64,000 nucleotides of DNA from Heliocidaris tuberculata (lineage: Eukaryota > Echinodermata > Echinoidea > Camarodonta > Echinometridae): contig CM046844.1 in NCBI GenBank assembly GCA_025618425.1, forward strand, positions 2,780,665 to 2,844,664, in the 5' to 3' direction. Each line of letters opens with the position of its first letter. The stretch's first letter is position 1. This document shows, one piece after another, positions 21,918 to 32,292 of this stretch. The notes beneath the pieces were generated by a model. That model saw nothing but the letters and a program-made list of their open reading frames with translations, was not told where the DNA came from and made no database searches. The position numbers and the translations under genes are program-made.

Positions 21918-21988
21918 GGACTCCGCAGGGAATCGAACTCGGGTCGTTGGCTTAGAACGCCAGTGCCTTAACCACTAGACTGGCGTTC
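21918..21988 (-). tRNA. tRNA-like sequence (pseudogene) with a Pol III-type terminator
   Basis: The minus strand carries an A-box-like TAGTGGTTAAGGC, an anticodon-stem region GGC-GTTCTAA-GCC (a TCT anticodon if the loop is read as drawn), a B-box GAGTTCGATTCC, and GGAGTCC followed by T7. Its 5' acceptor strand does not pair with the 3' one. In its place is the inverted copy of the anticodon arm described in the next entry. It therefore reads as a rearranged tRNA pseudogene or a tRNA-derived repeat, not a working tRNA. Confidence 0.45.
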
Positions 21989-22003
21989 TAAGCCAACGAC
22001 CCG
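21940..22003. repeat. Perfect 25-bp inverted repeat inside the tRNA-like sequence
   Basis: Arm 21940-21964 (CGGGTCGTTGGCTTAGAACG plus CCAGT) and arm 21979-22003 (its exact reverse complement) enclose a 14-base loop, 21965-21978. Confidence 0.9.
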
Positions 22004-22947
22004 GGTCACTGGGATCCACCACAAGATGGAAGTGCAGTCATACCCATTGCTCCCTTGCATGATTGCATCCCAAAGGAGAGGAACCTGGCTATATGTGGTC
22101 ATCCTATCTAACATGTTTTCTGAAAGCTATTTAAAGTATCCCCTTGAGTTTGGTCATGGAATGGGTATTAACCTATCAGTGCAGAAAATTCAAATTGTTG
22201 TGGTTTACACTGTTAGAACGTTGATTACAATTTTTAATCTTGTTAGTTAAAATTTTAATCAACCGAGGATTACCAGGTGAACCACACATTTGTAGGTTAA
22301 AACTTTAATCAACGGCCTGTTGATTAAAGTTTAACCTGTGGTTGATTAAAAGTTTTAATCATTTGTTGGTTAATCGTATTTCGCTCAACGTTGCAATGGT
22401 TAAATCGGTGTTGATTAAACTTAAACATATTGTTGGTTAATTGTTTAACCATTTGTTGGTTAGTTTTATTTTGTTGGTTAAATGTTTAACCATTTGTTGG
22501 TTAATCGTATTTTGCTCAACATTGGTTAAATTGGTGTTGATTAAACTTAAACAAATTGTTGGTTAAATGTTTAACCATTTGTTGGTTAGCCTCATTTGGT
22601 ACGTGAGAAACTCGTTTCATATCTGTGATTGTTGTCTAGCTTAATCTTATAAAGAAATAGATCTACTGTGTGATCTTGCTTTCTAAGATAAGCGGTTTGG
22701 GAAGTTCGACCTGCTCAGACCTGGACTAGACCTGACTAAGCCAGGCCCACCGGCCGTAGACTACGCCTACGCCTGCATTGATGCTATACCTTTTTTTTTT
22801 TTTGATTTGAAGTTCTAGTTCTAGTTTCAGTTTTTGTCGTATTGACCTGTCCGCGAAGTATGGACATCCGCGAAGGTGAACACACCGCCATACCGCCGGT
22901 GTCGCCTCTTAGCTACCGTAGGCGTAGTCAGTAGATCTACCAGTGGG

Positions 22948-23024
22948 CCTGGCTTAGCATAGGCGGATCCAGAGGGGGGGAGTCGCGTGGGTCCGGACCC
23001 CCCCCCCCCTCCCCTTTTGGCGCC

Positions 23025-23061
<37 letters not shown>

Positions 23062-23115
23062 GGCGCCGTCTTTCTTGGCGTCCCCCCCCCCCCCCCCCCC
23101 AGAAATTCTGCCGAC
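22948..23115. repeat. Poly-C/poly-T/poly-C block next to GGCGGATCCAG
   Basis: TAGGCGGATCCAGAGGGGG is followed by C-runs around 22998 and 23085 and a T-run of about 29 between them. A matching AACCTGGATCCGCCC with a C-run lies in inverse order at about 26347-26395. Confidence 0.8.
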
Positions 23116-23959
23116 CTGATCATGCAAGATACTGCGTGGGCCCTATTCATTACCCATTGTTTCATTCTCCGTCGCAAAGTAGGCCTAAGTACTGTACTGC
23201 CATGCCAGATCAGATATGCGGCGCGGCACGCATAGGTTTTATGCATGCGACTTTTGATCGTACGTATGCTGTCTTGCAACTATATGCTTGCAACCCTCGA
23301 GGAAGCAGGCTGCACGCGGCATCATTCAACTTCAAGTCACTCATTCGAGGCAACTCGTCATTCTAGACAATACCAAAGCACAAGTATCCATATAGGTAAA
23401 TAATTTTTGCTTGGCCCAAATATATAAATGCAGCTCTGCTGCAGGTTAAAGGCATTGATTAACTTTGCCCAGGATTGAAAAAAAAATTCACTGTTCCAGC
23501 TAATGCTGTAATCATAATTGCAAACCTTTAGCTCAGACAGGAATCGCTTGAGTTTTATAAGCCGATCGGTCGTTTATATATCAAGATATTTACGATTGAA
23601 CATTGATGTCGGGATAGAGTACCACCGAACCCTAAAGAACTCTTACGGTTGGCATACCTCGCTCTATCACAGAATACCGTACGGGCTGGAAACCCGCTCT
23701 GAAATCGCCAAGTGCTGGTGCTTGGTTTTTGTGACTGCAGCGCAGCGAAGAAGCCGAGCGACTTGCGCTAGCGATTGATCGCGAATTTTTCTTTTTTAGG
23801 ATAGTAAACAGGTTCCATTTTCTCTCATACTTTCACATATCCTTAATTACATATGTAGTTAGAGGACTGCACACAATTCACTGGCATTTGAGCTGATTTT
23901 ACAATTTTTCACAAAGTTAATCAATCAAATTAATTGATAGAAACTTTCGGCGCTAGTGC

Positions 23960-24070
23960 AGTTGATTAAGTAGTGGGGACATGCATCCTCCCCGTGGCCG
24001 GGGCGCGGGCCGGGCGGGGCCCGTTCGCTCCGTTCGGCCACGAAGGGAAAGCATGCCCCCACTACTTACT
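23960..24070. repeat. GC-rich imperfect hairpin
   Basis: GTAGTGGGGACATGC on the left pairs with GCATGCCCCCACTAC on the right. The loop is extremely GC-rich (GGGGCGCGGGCCGGGCGGGG). It lies in the middle of foldback element 2. Confidence 0.65.
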
Positions 24071-24419
24071 AAACTCACGGGTGGGCGCCGCACTGCGTGC
24101 GGCGGCTGTCGCAGTTAGGGTGGGCTCTGCAGTGACTGGATCTGTTTATCACTGAACAAACACTCGTCTGTCGTCGTCTGCTTCGTGCCAAGAATACCGT
24201 GAAACTTATAATAAACGCAGCCCTGGGTGTTTACTGATTGCCTTTCAGACCCTCCATCATTAATAATGAAAGAAAATATCAAATAATATTCAGAATATTG
24301 GCGATAAAGAAATATCCAGGCAATTAAGCAATATTTGTTGGTACACGCTGAATTTAGATCTGAAATTTTAAAAGCCTTAAGGTCATGAAATGGAAATTTT
24401 TGACTCATCATGAAATTAC

Positions 24420-25220
24420 ATGCATCCTGTTATTTCATCTAATCAAATTAAACATTAAACAACAGTAAATTTCAACAAATTCAAACCTGCATGAAGAAAA
24501 TTTTCACCTTTTTGCACTGCATTATGAGATTACTAGAGTTTGGTTGGATGTGTTAAGTTGTTTTAACGTCATTTTACATCTTTCTTTTTAAGACGTATTT
24601 CAATGTCATTTTACAACTCTCTGTAATCTTTAAAATTATCATTGTCAATTGTTCAGTATTGATGTACTTAAAATCATCAACAACAAAATGTAAAGTTGCC
24701 GGAGGCAAAAGTAACGGCACATTGAACATGTTGAATGCCGTTTAAATGGTAATTAAATTTATCCGATGATAAATGCTATAAAATTTTTGGTTAAAATTGC
24801 AACAGATTTTGATGAAACCAAAACATACTCTCCAAAAAACAATTCTTTATTGGTATTTACATTTCCAACGAAATATCATTTTCCTCAACAAATATTTGAG
24901 ATTTCGGTTGAAAATGTAGCGGTCTCGTATTACTTTCATGGGTAGGGAATAATGGACCATTTACCTATGACGTCATTAAGGAGATTATTTCATTAGGTAA
25001 ACAAATTTTTGTCATTATTTCGGTACCCTGAGAAATAAAAAGAGTTGCTGAAAGCATTGGTAAACCTTACTAGTGTGTGTCTGTGTTCATGTTTATGCAA
25101 ATTATGCAAACGTGCTTAAGGGTCTGGTATTCCCTACACCTACCCTATGGTTGTACATCACAAGAAGTGAACTTCATGTGTCCATATAAAGGTTAAAGTT
25201 GTGAAGGTCAAGACTTAAAG
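24420..25220. other. Unique AT-rich middle of foldback element 2
   Basis: No exon, repeat arm or open frame could be supported. Confidence 0.35.
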
Positions 25221-25229
25221 TCACACAAA

Positions 25230-25262
25230 AGGTCAAAGGTCTGTCAGAGTCAACAAAAAGGT
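25230..25262. promoter_or_regulatory. DR1-type nuclear receptor half-sites
   Basis: AGGTCAAAGGTC at 25230-25241 is a perfect direct repeat with one-base spacing. AGGTCAAAGTCA follows at about 25259. DR1 sites bind RXR/HNF4-type receptors in animals. Here they may simply be part of a repeat. Confidence 0.3.
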
Positions 25263-27025
25263 CAAAGTCACGAAATTCAAAGGTAATGACAGGTGCTCGG
25301 GGGGGGGGGGAGGTTTGTTTTCTCCGAGGACTTTTGATATATTTTTTCTAGTTGTTGATTGGGAACGCTTGAATCTGATACATTGCACCATGACTAGTTT
25401 TGTGATACAAAACTTATTTATTTTGCCTAATGAGTAGATGCTGTGGTTGATTGTTAAATCCTGTGAATTTTCAGCAAAACTGGTATTGGTACTGTTGTTG
25501 ATTGGCCTTGATTGTGAACTCCTGAATCTAAGGAACTTTCCCTTTTTTGTGTTCTTTTGTGATTTGTGATTTATAACTCGTGATGATGTAAACACTTGCG
25601 AATTGTCATTTTAGGGATGGGAGGAGATAATATAGATGATATTTAGTGAATAATTCTTCATTGCTGTAAAATGTGTACATGTATCACTAAAATTTACTAA
25701 GTGTGTTTGTACAGCATGCGCACACCCTAGGTTATCAACATAGTACTTCAACATTGAAGAACCAATCTCAAGTAATAAATCTCCAGATTTTATTCTTATT
25801 TGTCTCACTGGACTGTTTGTGTTGATGCCACATGCCATCTGAGGTCCTGCACAGCAATGCAGACTGGAAAATCTGGGAAAACTTTAAAAAAATATATATA
25901 TACATATATATATTAATACAGTCCAATGGCGCAAATCCCAGAGGGGATGGGGTTATGCATTAACCCCCCTCCCAGTTCTGATGTACGGGGGGGGGGGGGA
26001 GTGGCCTGTACAAATATACCCGCACTTTTTGATAAAAGATGGTAATTTGCAATCATTATATATGTATTTTCCATCTCAAATAAACAATAATTCCATGTAA
26101 TATTAATAGAATAAATGTAATTTCAGTACAAACTAAGACATTTTCAGGCTCGTATTATCAAATTTTTGTGGCGCGCTCCGCGCGCCCAACTGTATTTCAA
26201 CATTAAAATAGTCAAACAGGCAATATATATATATATATATTGCGGTGTTTTTATTTCAACATAATTGTTTGCTATATATATATATATGCCTATAGAGGCG
26301 CTTAGCGCCTTCGGCGCTTGCGTTTGCCAGAATGATAACTTCTCACCCTTTGGACCCCCCCCCCCCCCCTTTTTCTTAAAACCTGGATCCGCCCTTGCTT
26401 AGCCAGGTCTAGTCCAGATCGAGCAGGTCGAACTAGCTTCCAAGCCGTTTTAATTAGAAAGAAAGATCACACTATAGATCTATTTATTCCCAAGATTAAG
26501 CTAGACAACTATCACAGATATGAAAAGAGTTTCTCACCTTCAAACACGCTGACAAGCTCTTTGAAAGTCCCCAATCATTCAGCGACTTGAATGACAACGC
26601 CTTCCATTTTTATCGCTAACAATTTCTGCGATAGATATGCGCGCAGCAAATTTGTTCCAAATATCCATGCGCTCAGTCACGCGCTCGGTATTTTAATCAA
26701 CTTTGATCAAACTTTAACCAACAAAAAGTGTCTCGACAGTTAGCACTATCATTTCGGCGGGAAAGCAGAGAACACTGTTTTTAATCAATGTTGGTTACAA
26801 AGTAACCAACAAGATTAAAAACAATAATTTTAATCAACAATATTTTTAACCCACGCAAGATTAAAAATCATTTTTAAGCAACACTCATTTTATAACCAAT
26901 GTTGAGCGATTTTTAATCAACAATTTTTTAATCCGTATTTTTTTAATACATGTTTTAACAGTGTAGTCAGGACACTGGCCAGCTATGTATCAACAAGGAA
27001 AAGGAAATCTGGTGTACCTGCAAAT

Positions 27026-27116
27026 ATCCTACTTTTATCCCACTTTCTGTCATCTAAATCCTGCTTTTCTCCTATTTATTCCGAAATTTTGATCCTACTT
27101 TTCTCCTACTAGTTTT
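27026..27116 (+). repeat. TCCTACTTTTCTCCTAC pyrimidine repeats
   Basis: Three imperfect copies of ATCCT(A/G)CTTTT(A/C)TCC(C/T)A, ending in TCTCCTACTAG. The last copy would make a strong splice acceptor for the exon-like frame at 27142. Confidence 0.6.
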
Positions 27117-27141
27117 CCTTTGGTGTGCTTGAAAGCCTGAG

Positions 27142-27222
27142 ATGAACCTGAACGTGAAGTTCTGCTCCAGAAATGACTTTCTGGATAGATCTGGTGTCAA
27201 TTCTGACAAAACACTGTTGTGT
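27142..27222 (+). CDS. Exon-like segment, left copy of an inverted pair
   Basis: ATG 27142 opens 27 codons (MNLNVKFCSRNDFLDRSGVN, then SDKTLLC) that end at a consensus donor, TGT|GTAAGTGAG, with GT at 27223-27224 (phase 0). A pyrimidine-rich acceptor (CTCCTACTAG) lies about 25 bases upstream, so the exon may begin before the ATG. The matching copy at 28588-28508 on the minus strand keeps the frame and a donor. No further exons were identified and the family is unknown. Confidence 0.35.
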
Positions 27223-27520
27223 GTAAGTGAGCCATTACATTTTTAGGCGTTATCGTGAAATATGTCACCCCTTATTCACTCCGCACATTATCGGTTTATT
27301 GCAACGCTATGACATCATTCTACCTCAATAGACATATGCACGCAAGTGTGTGCATACACACTGAATGAGAGGAGAATTATTCCATGATTAAGCCCATTTT
27401 TACAAATATCAACTTTAACTTTTGCAAGTATGGTACTCTTTATCTCATAATGATGTCAATTATCTTACTGATAGATCTAATATAGATCTACATAAGTACA
27501 TGACAGTGACTGATTGTAAC

Positions 27521-27720
27521 TCCAGGGAGTTCCACCGCCACCGCTGTTAGGCGCCTAACGGCGGTGGTTGTGGTGGAGCTCCCTGGAGTTAATGTAAATC
27601 TAATATAGATCTACATAAGTACATGACAGTGACTGATTGTAACTCCAGGGAGCTCCACCACCACCGCCGTTAGGCGCCTAACAGCGGTGGCTGTGGTGGA
27701 ACTCCCTGGAGTTAATGTAA
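27521..27720. repeat. Two tandem long hairpins
   Basis: The hairpin AACTCCAGGGAG(C/T)TCCACC...GTTAGGCGCCTAAC...GGTGGA(A/G)CTCCCTGGAGTT, with arms of about 36 bp almost touching, occurs twice about 121 bp apart. Each copy is followed by AATGTAAATCTA. The centre, GTTAGGCGCCTAAC, is itself a perfect palindrome. Confidence 0.85.
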
Positions 27721-28507
27721 ATCTACATCATCTACATTAGACCCGGGGGGGGGGGGGGGGGGTCTGTCCTCATTGCAAGGGGGTATCAGGCGCGACCAAA
27801 AAATCACGTAAAAAGGGTTGTTTTTCAAGATCGGGCACGTTACGTACGTAACGTGAATAGGGTCTCAAAATCACCAAAAATCAAGAAAAAGGGTATCTTT
27901 TTCAAAGTGATGATTTACGCATTTAGGGTCATAAAAAATCAACTTACGTACTTAGGGTCATTCAACACTAAAACAAGTTGCCCTTAAGAACTGTCTTTTT
28001 TGAGTAATTATTAAATGGATGTTGATTGATGTGAAGTCCCGGTGTGAAGGGAAGTTTCATGAATGTTCCGTAATCATGATTAGAATTTCCGGGTTAGAAT
28101 TTACAAATTATTTAGACTGCCTGATCAAGGGCCTCATGCAAGGAAAGTAAAATGTTTTTACTTGCTTAGGGTATAAAAAAATGTTATTTGCATAGGGGTA
28201 GGAAAAACTGGTTATTACTTGCTTAGGGGTTTACAAAAAATGATTACTTACTTAGGGTAGCAAATTACACGTAATGATACTTATTTAGGGTGTATTTTTT
28301 GCATCACGTTAATACTTGTTTAGGGTGCTTTTGGCGAGTCTCTGGTCACGCCTGATACCCCCCCCCCCCCCTTGCAATGAGGACAGACCCCCCGGGGACA
28401 TGAGATCTAACAGTTAGATTTTTGATATCATTTACATTATGAGATAAATATTACCATACTTGCAAAAGTTAAAGTTAATATTTGTAAAAATGTAATAACT
28501 CACATAC

Positions 28508-28800
28508 ACACAACAGTGTTTTCTCAGAATTTACACCAGATCTATCCAGACAGTCATTTTTGGAGCAGAACTTGACGTGCAAGTCCATTTTCTTCACACG
28601 ATCACGCATTGCACTAGTGTACAGCACGCGCATTGCTGGTGCACTGCACTGCACATAACTAATCGCGTGCACATCCATTATCATCGATCGTAACCTTTCG
28701 TGGATGGAGATTGATGGCACGTACATTGCATAATGCATGCACTGCACGCTCTTGACGCTCAAATACTGCCCTCTCTCGTCGGTGGCGCAAATCTTGACAA
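28508..28800 (-). CDS. Exon-like segment, right copy of the inverted pair
   Basis: The minus strand is open from the poly-T tract at 28800 to the donor TGT|GTATGTGAG (GT at 28507-28506). The last 27 codons, from ATG 28588, read [20 protein letters not shown], then SEKTLLC, and align with the left copy (five replacement and three silent codon changes). Upstream, about 70 more codons are open ([40 protein letters not shown]), with higher GC than the neighbourhood, but the left copy lacks this part. A T-rich run before GTCAAG at 28800 could serve as acceptor. No family was recognised; it may be a real exon or a pseudogene piece. Confidence 0.35.
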
Positions 28801-28855
28801 AAAAAAAAAAAAAAAAAAAAAATCGCCCCCGGGCCCGGTTCCACGGCCTATGTAA

Positions 28856-28969
<114 letters not shown>

Positions 28970-29429
28970 CGGGAAACTGCCACTTAGTCTAATGCCAGTT
29001 GGTCTAATAGCCAAATGGTCTAACATCATTCGGTAATTAATTTCGTGTAATAACCATTTGGTCTAATAATAACTTCGTCTAATCACCACTTCGTCGATAG
29101 CCAATTCCTCTAAAACCCATTTGGTCTAATACCCATTTGGTTTAAACCCATTTGGTCTATACATCACTTGGTCTAATAATCAGTTCGTCTAATCTTCACT
29201 TGGTCCAATATCTATTTCGGCTAAAACCAGTTGGTTTAAAAAATAAATCATCATTTTATCTAATAGCCATTTTGTCTAAACCCAGTTGGCCTAACACCCA
29301 CATCGTCTAATCCTCACTTCGTCTTATTACCATTACGTCTAATCATCGTTTGGTCCAATGCTCAGTTCGTCCAATAACCGTTTGGTCTAATGTTCACTTG
29401 TCTTATATCCATTTGGTCTGATACTACAG

Positions 29430-29921
29430 ACAAATAGGTTTAGACTGTCATAGTTTTATATACATTGCATGTACCGTGGAACCGGGTTGGAGGTGGGAGA
29501 AGGTAGTGGGGCTGCAGCCCCTTCACTTTTTGAGTAGACACGTTTCATATAATTTTGTTTAATGATTATGTATTTTTAGAAGAGATCATATTTTAAAGAT
29601 AATACATTGTAATAATATTTGGAGGCTCACTTTGCTCGCTCGCTAAATGTCGAAAAGGGCAGTTGGTACCCGGGCAAGAGGTGTCAGTCCCCACTTCCAA
29701 AAACATTCCATTTCCCTTCATTGTGGTACATGAAGTAATAATGATGATAATAATGAATAGAAACAGAATGGCACAATGAGAGAGATGATATAATGGAAGA
29801 ACAAATATATAGTGAGTAATATAAGGAAAGACGGAAGTAAAGATTTATCGATGAATAACAATACAATAGGGAGGATTGAAAGTTAAGGGGTAGAAGGATA
29901 AAGGCATAGGCCTATAAATGT

Positions 29922-29959
<38 letters not shown>

Positions 29960-30047
29960 GGTAGAAGGATAAAGAAAACCGTGGCGAAAGATGGAGGAGA
30001 AGATTATAAAACAAGGGCAACTAGATGAATGCGACTGCGTCTCCTAT
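29430..30047. other. AT/GA-rich sequence, no gene seen
   Basis: Contains a (GA)n run at about 29930-29956. No supported exon. Confidence 0.4.
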
Positions 30048-30456
30048 ATGCCTCCGCCTAAATTCAGATGATATGGCTCAAACTGTTCTTGAAATGTTGT
30101 GATAACCAGAATAAAAAGACTCTAATTATGTTAATTGACCTCTTTGACATTTGACCTTACACCCTATAACCCCAAAGTCTGATCAATTTATCTCCTCCTA
30201 GTCATGAATACGAAATAGTTGAGATATGGTGATAACAAAGGTAAACCCCCCCCCCCCCAAAAAAAAACCATTAATTTCACATACACCTGTATAATGACCT
30301 CTATGACCTGTCACCTTTGACTTACGTGAACAAAAATCTAATCATTTCGTCTCATTATGGTGATTCAAACTAGTTCCAAGTTTGAAGTTAATGGATCAAA
30401 TGGATCTTGAGATATCGCGTTAAGACTAAAATCTGCAATTTCAGAATTGACCTCTG

Positions 30457-30476
30457 TGACCTTTGACCTTTGACCT
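30457..30476. promoter_or_regulatory. Triple TGACCTT nuclear receptor half-sites
   Basis: Three TGACCT half-sites at one-base spacing (two overlapping DR1 arrangements on the minus strand). Similar pairs recur in the other units of the element (about 30140, 30310 and 30612). Confidence 0.35.
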
Positions 30477-30653
30477 ACGTATCCCAAAATCTAATCAGAT
30501 CGTCTTTCTATGGTGATACATACTAGCACCAAGTTTAAAATTCATACCTCAAATGGTTCTTGAGTTATCGCGAGAACGAGGCTAACTTCTGAAATTTCAG
30601 AAATTGGCCTCTGTGACCTTGACCTTTGACCTACGTGCCCCAAAATCTAATCA

Positions 30654-30793
30654 GGGCCCCGTTGCACAAAACTTGCGTTTGAACGCAACTCAGGAAAATC
30701 AAACGCAACTTTATTTTCAGCCAATCAGAATTAAGGACTTGCGTTTGATTTTTAAGAGTTGCGATTAAACGCAAGTTTTGTGCAACGGGCCCC
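30654..30793. mobile_element. MITE with GGGCCCCGTTGCACAAAACT ends
   Basis: Terminal inverted repeats of about 38 bp (GGGCCCCGTTGCACAAAACT / AGTTTTGTGCAACGGGCCCC) enclose a TTGCGTTT...AAACGCAA-rich hairpin. It sits inside one unit of the 30048-30956 element. The neighbouring unit at about 30487 shows the uninterrupted site, CTAATCAGATCGTC. A relative is at 44055-44200. Confidence 0.8.
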
Positions 30794-30956
30794 TGATCGT
30801 CTTCCTATGGTGATACATACTAGCACCAAGTTTGAAGTTCATACCTCATGTGGTTCTTGAGTTATCGCTAGAACGAGAAAGCGGGACGGACGGACGGACG
30901 GATGGACAACCTGAAAACATATTGCCTCCGGCACCACCTTCGGTGGGCGGAGGCAT

Positions 30957-32258
30957 CAAAAAAACAAAAAAAAAAGAAAGAAAGAAAGAAGAATAACATA
31001 ACAAAATTAGAGATGAAAAGCACCCAAAAAATAAATAAAAAGAAAGAATAGTGCAAAATAGGCAAAGTGATAGAAAGATAATCCAAGGAATGAAGAGCGA
31101 AAAAACATAGAGACAGAGTAAGAGAAAGATGATAAAAGAAATTATATAAAGATTTACATATGGAAAGATGGAACGGGTTATAGAAGGAATTAAAGAATAA
31201 CACAACTAAAGGAAAAATGGAAAAATGAAAGGATAAAAGCAAGGAATAACATGACGAAAGACAGAGAAATGTTAGAAGGATAAAGATATATATATATATA
31301 TATATATATACTAGCTGAAGCAGCCCGTGGACATATATCATCCACGGGCGCTAGCTGTGTTTATGATTAATCACAGTACCGTATATTTGTCACAATAATC
31401 AAGTGAATAAAGAAAAAAGTCGGGTAATGTGTTATTTTTTTACCAAGAAGTATTTACAACATGTGAGTATGTGTTATTTATCCAAATCTTGCATTAGTTC
31501 TGAAGAAAATACATTTTCATCGTGATGAAGACTAAATGACGATTGTTTTACTTTATGAATGACGGAATAATGATATTTATTTATGTTACGTCGACCCTGT
31601 GGCCTGTGGATGACACACGATCTCATTTACACCTGGGCAGGATTATTGTGTTCGAATAGTATATCCATGAATAGAGCTAGAGTGAGCGATTTGATCTTAG
31701 TCTACAAGCACAGACCCTAATTTGACACTTTATCAAAAAATCATTGTGCCTTGAGAGAAGCCTAGCCCAGCTGCCTACTGGTTGTGTCAGGAGCAGCTAT
31801 AGTACATGGCCTATGGTAGTCTTATAGTGCAGACTCTCTTTTACCACTAACCAGGGTTTGTGCCTGCAAACTAATTTGACCTTGCCATGTTTCTGTGGTT
31901 TAATACTCAGAGAAATTAAGGCCATAAAAACATAACATGCATAATTAGCGGTACGTCCTTTGTAAAGGATGCAAAAATTAGAAAAAAAATGAATTTATTG
32001 TCATTTTCTTTTCAGGGGGATTATGGTCCCCTTATAAGTCTTGGGAGGACCGACGGATTGACCTTTCCCTACCGTACCCCCTCCCCCACCCCATCGGCCT
32101 CCCGTCACTCCCAGCGCGAGGGTTAGTATCCTATATCATAGTGGAAATATTTTCGAAGGAAATTTTGGTGGGGGGGGGGGGGGCTCCTTCTTTACACTGT
32201 GGCAACCGATATGCCTAAGTGAAATAAAGAGTCCTAAAATATGAAGTGGCCGAAATCC

Positions 32259-32289
<31 letters not shown>

Positions 32290-32290
32290 A
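30957..32290. other. AT-rich sequence with A-rich and TA repeats, no gene seen
   Basis: A-rich stretches (30957-31030), (TA)n at 31287-31311, a small hairpin GCCCGTGGA...TCCACGGGC (31322-31349), then mixed sequence with poly-G at about 32168 and poly-C/T at 32257-32289. No exon could be supported. Confidence 0.4.
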
Positions 32291-32292
32291 CA

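Larger units (their letters stand above)
22208..26963. mobile_element. Foldback element 2, arms of GTTGGTTAA / TTTAATCAAC repeats
   Basis: Ends are CACTGTTA (22208) and TAACAGTG (ending 26963), each flanked by TA, consistent with a TA target duplication. The outer arms (22208-22590 and about 26690-26963) are arrays of GTTGGTTAAA, TTTAATCAAC and TTTAACCA motifs; on the left a roughly 130-bp unit is repeated twice. The inner arms (about 22600-22760 and 26385-26550) are unique-sequence inverted repeats sharing GATCTACTGTGTGATCTT-like and AGACCTGGACTAGACCTG-like sequence. The 3.6-kb middle has poly-C/T runs, hairpins and no transposase. Outer tandem arm, inner unique arm and variable middle is the plan known for sea urchin TU elements. 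Confidence 0.7.
27142..28588. repeat. Nested inverted repeats (structure 3)
   Basis: Outer arms 27142-27470 and 28430-28588 are homologous and inverted; the left arm carries a roughly 155-base insertion at about 27247-27400. Inside are two tandem copies of a GC-rich hairpin (27480-27720). Further in is an inner pair around CTGTCCTCATTGCAAGGGGG (27762) and GATACCCCCCCC...CTTGCAATGAGGACAG (28345-28388). The centre has degenerate TTGCTTAGGGT-type repeats (about 27840-28330). Confidence 0.7.
30048..30956. mobile_element. Non-autonomous TIR element with internal tandem units
   Basis: Perfect 11-bp terminal inverted repeats: ATGCCTCCGCC (30048-30058) and GGCGGAGGCAT (30946-30956). Inside are about four units of 160-175 bp with TGTGACCTTTGACCT, CAAAATCTAATCA, TGGTGATACATACTAGCACC and TTCTTGAGTTATCGC. 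A (GGAC)n run precedes the right end. There is no open frame, so it would need a transposase from elsewhere. Confidence 0.7.

Noticed and set aside
22827..23279. 150-codon minus-strand frame
   Set aside because: Its middle is poly-Gly and poly-Lys from C- and T-runs, and the rest has no motif or splice support.
30846..31341. 119- and 157-codon minus-strand frames with hydrophobic residues
   Set aside because: They are translations of A/GA-rich repeats, and two overlapping frames look equally 'membrane-like'. A transmembrane protein is not supported.
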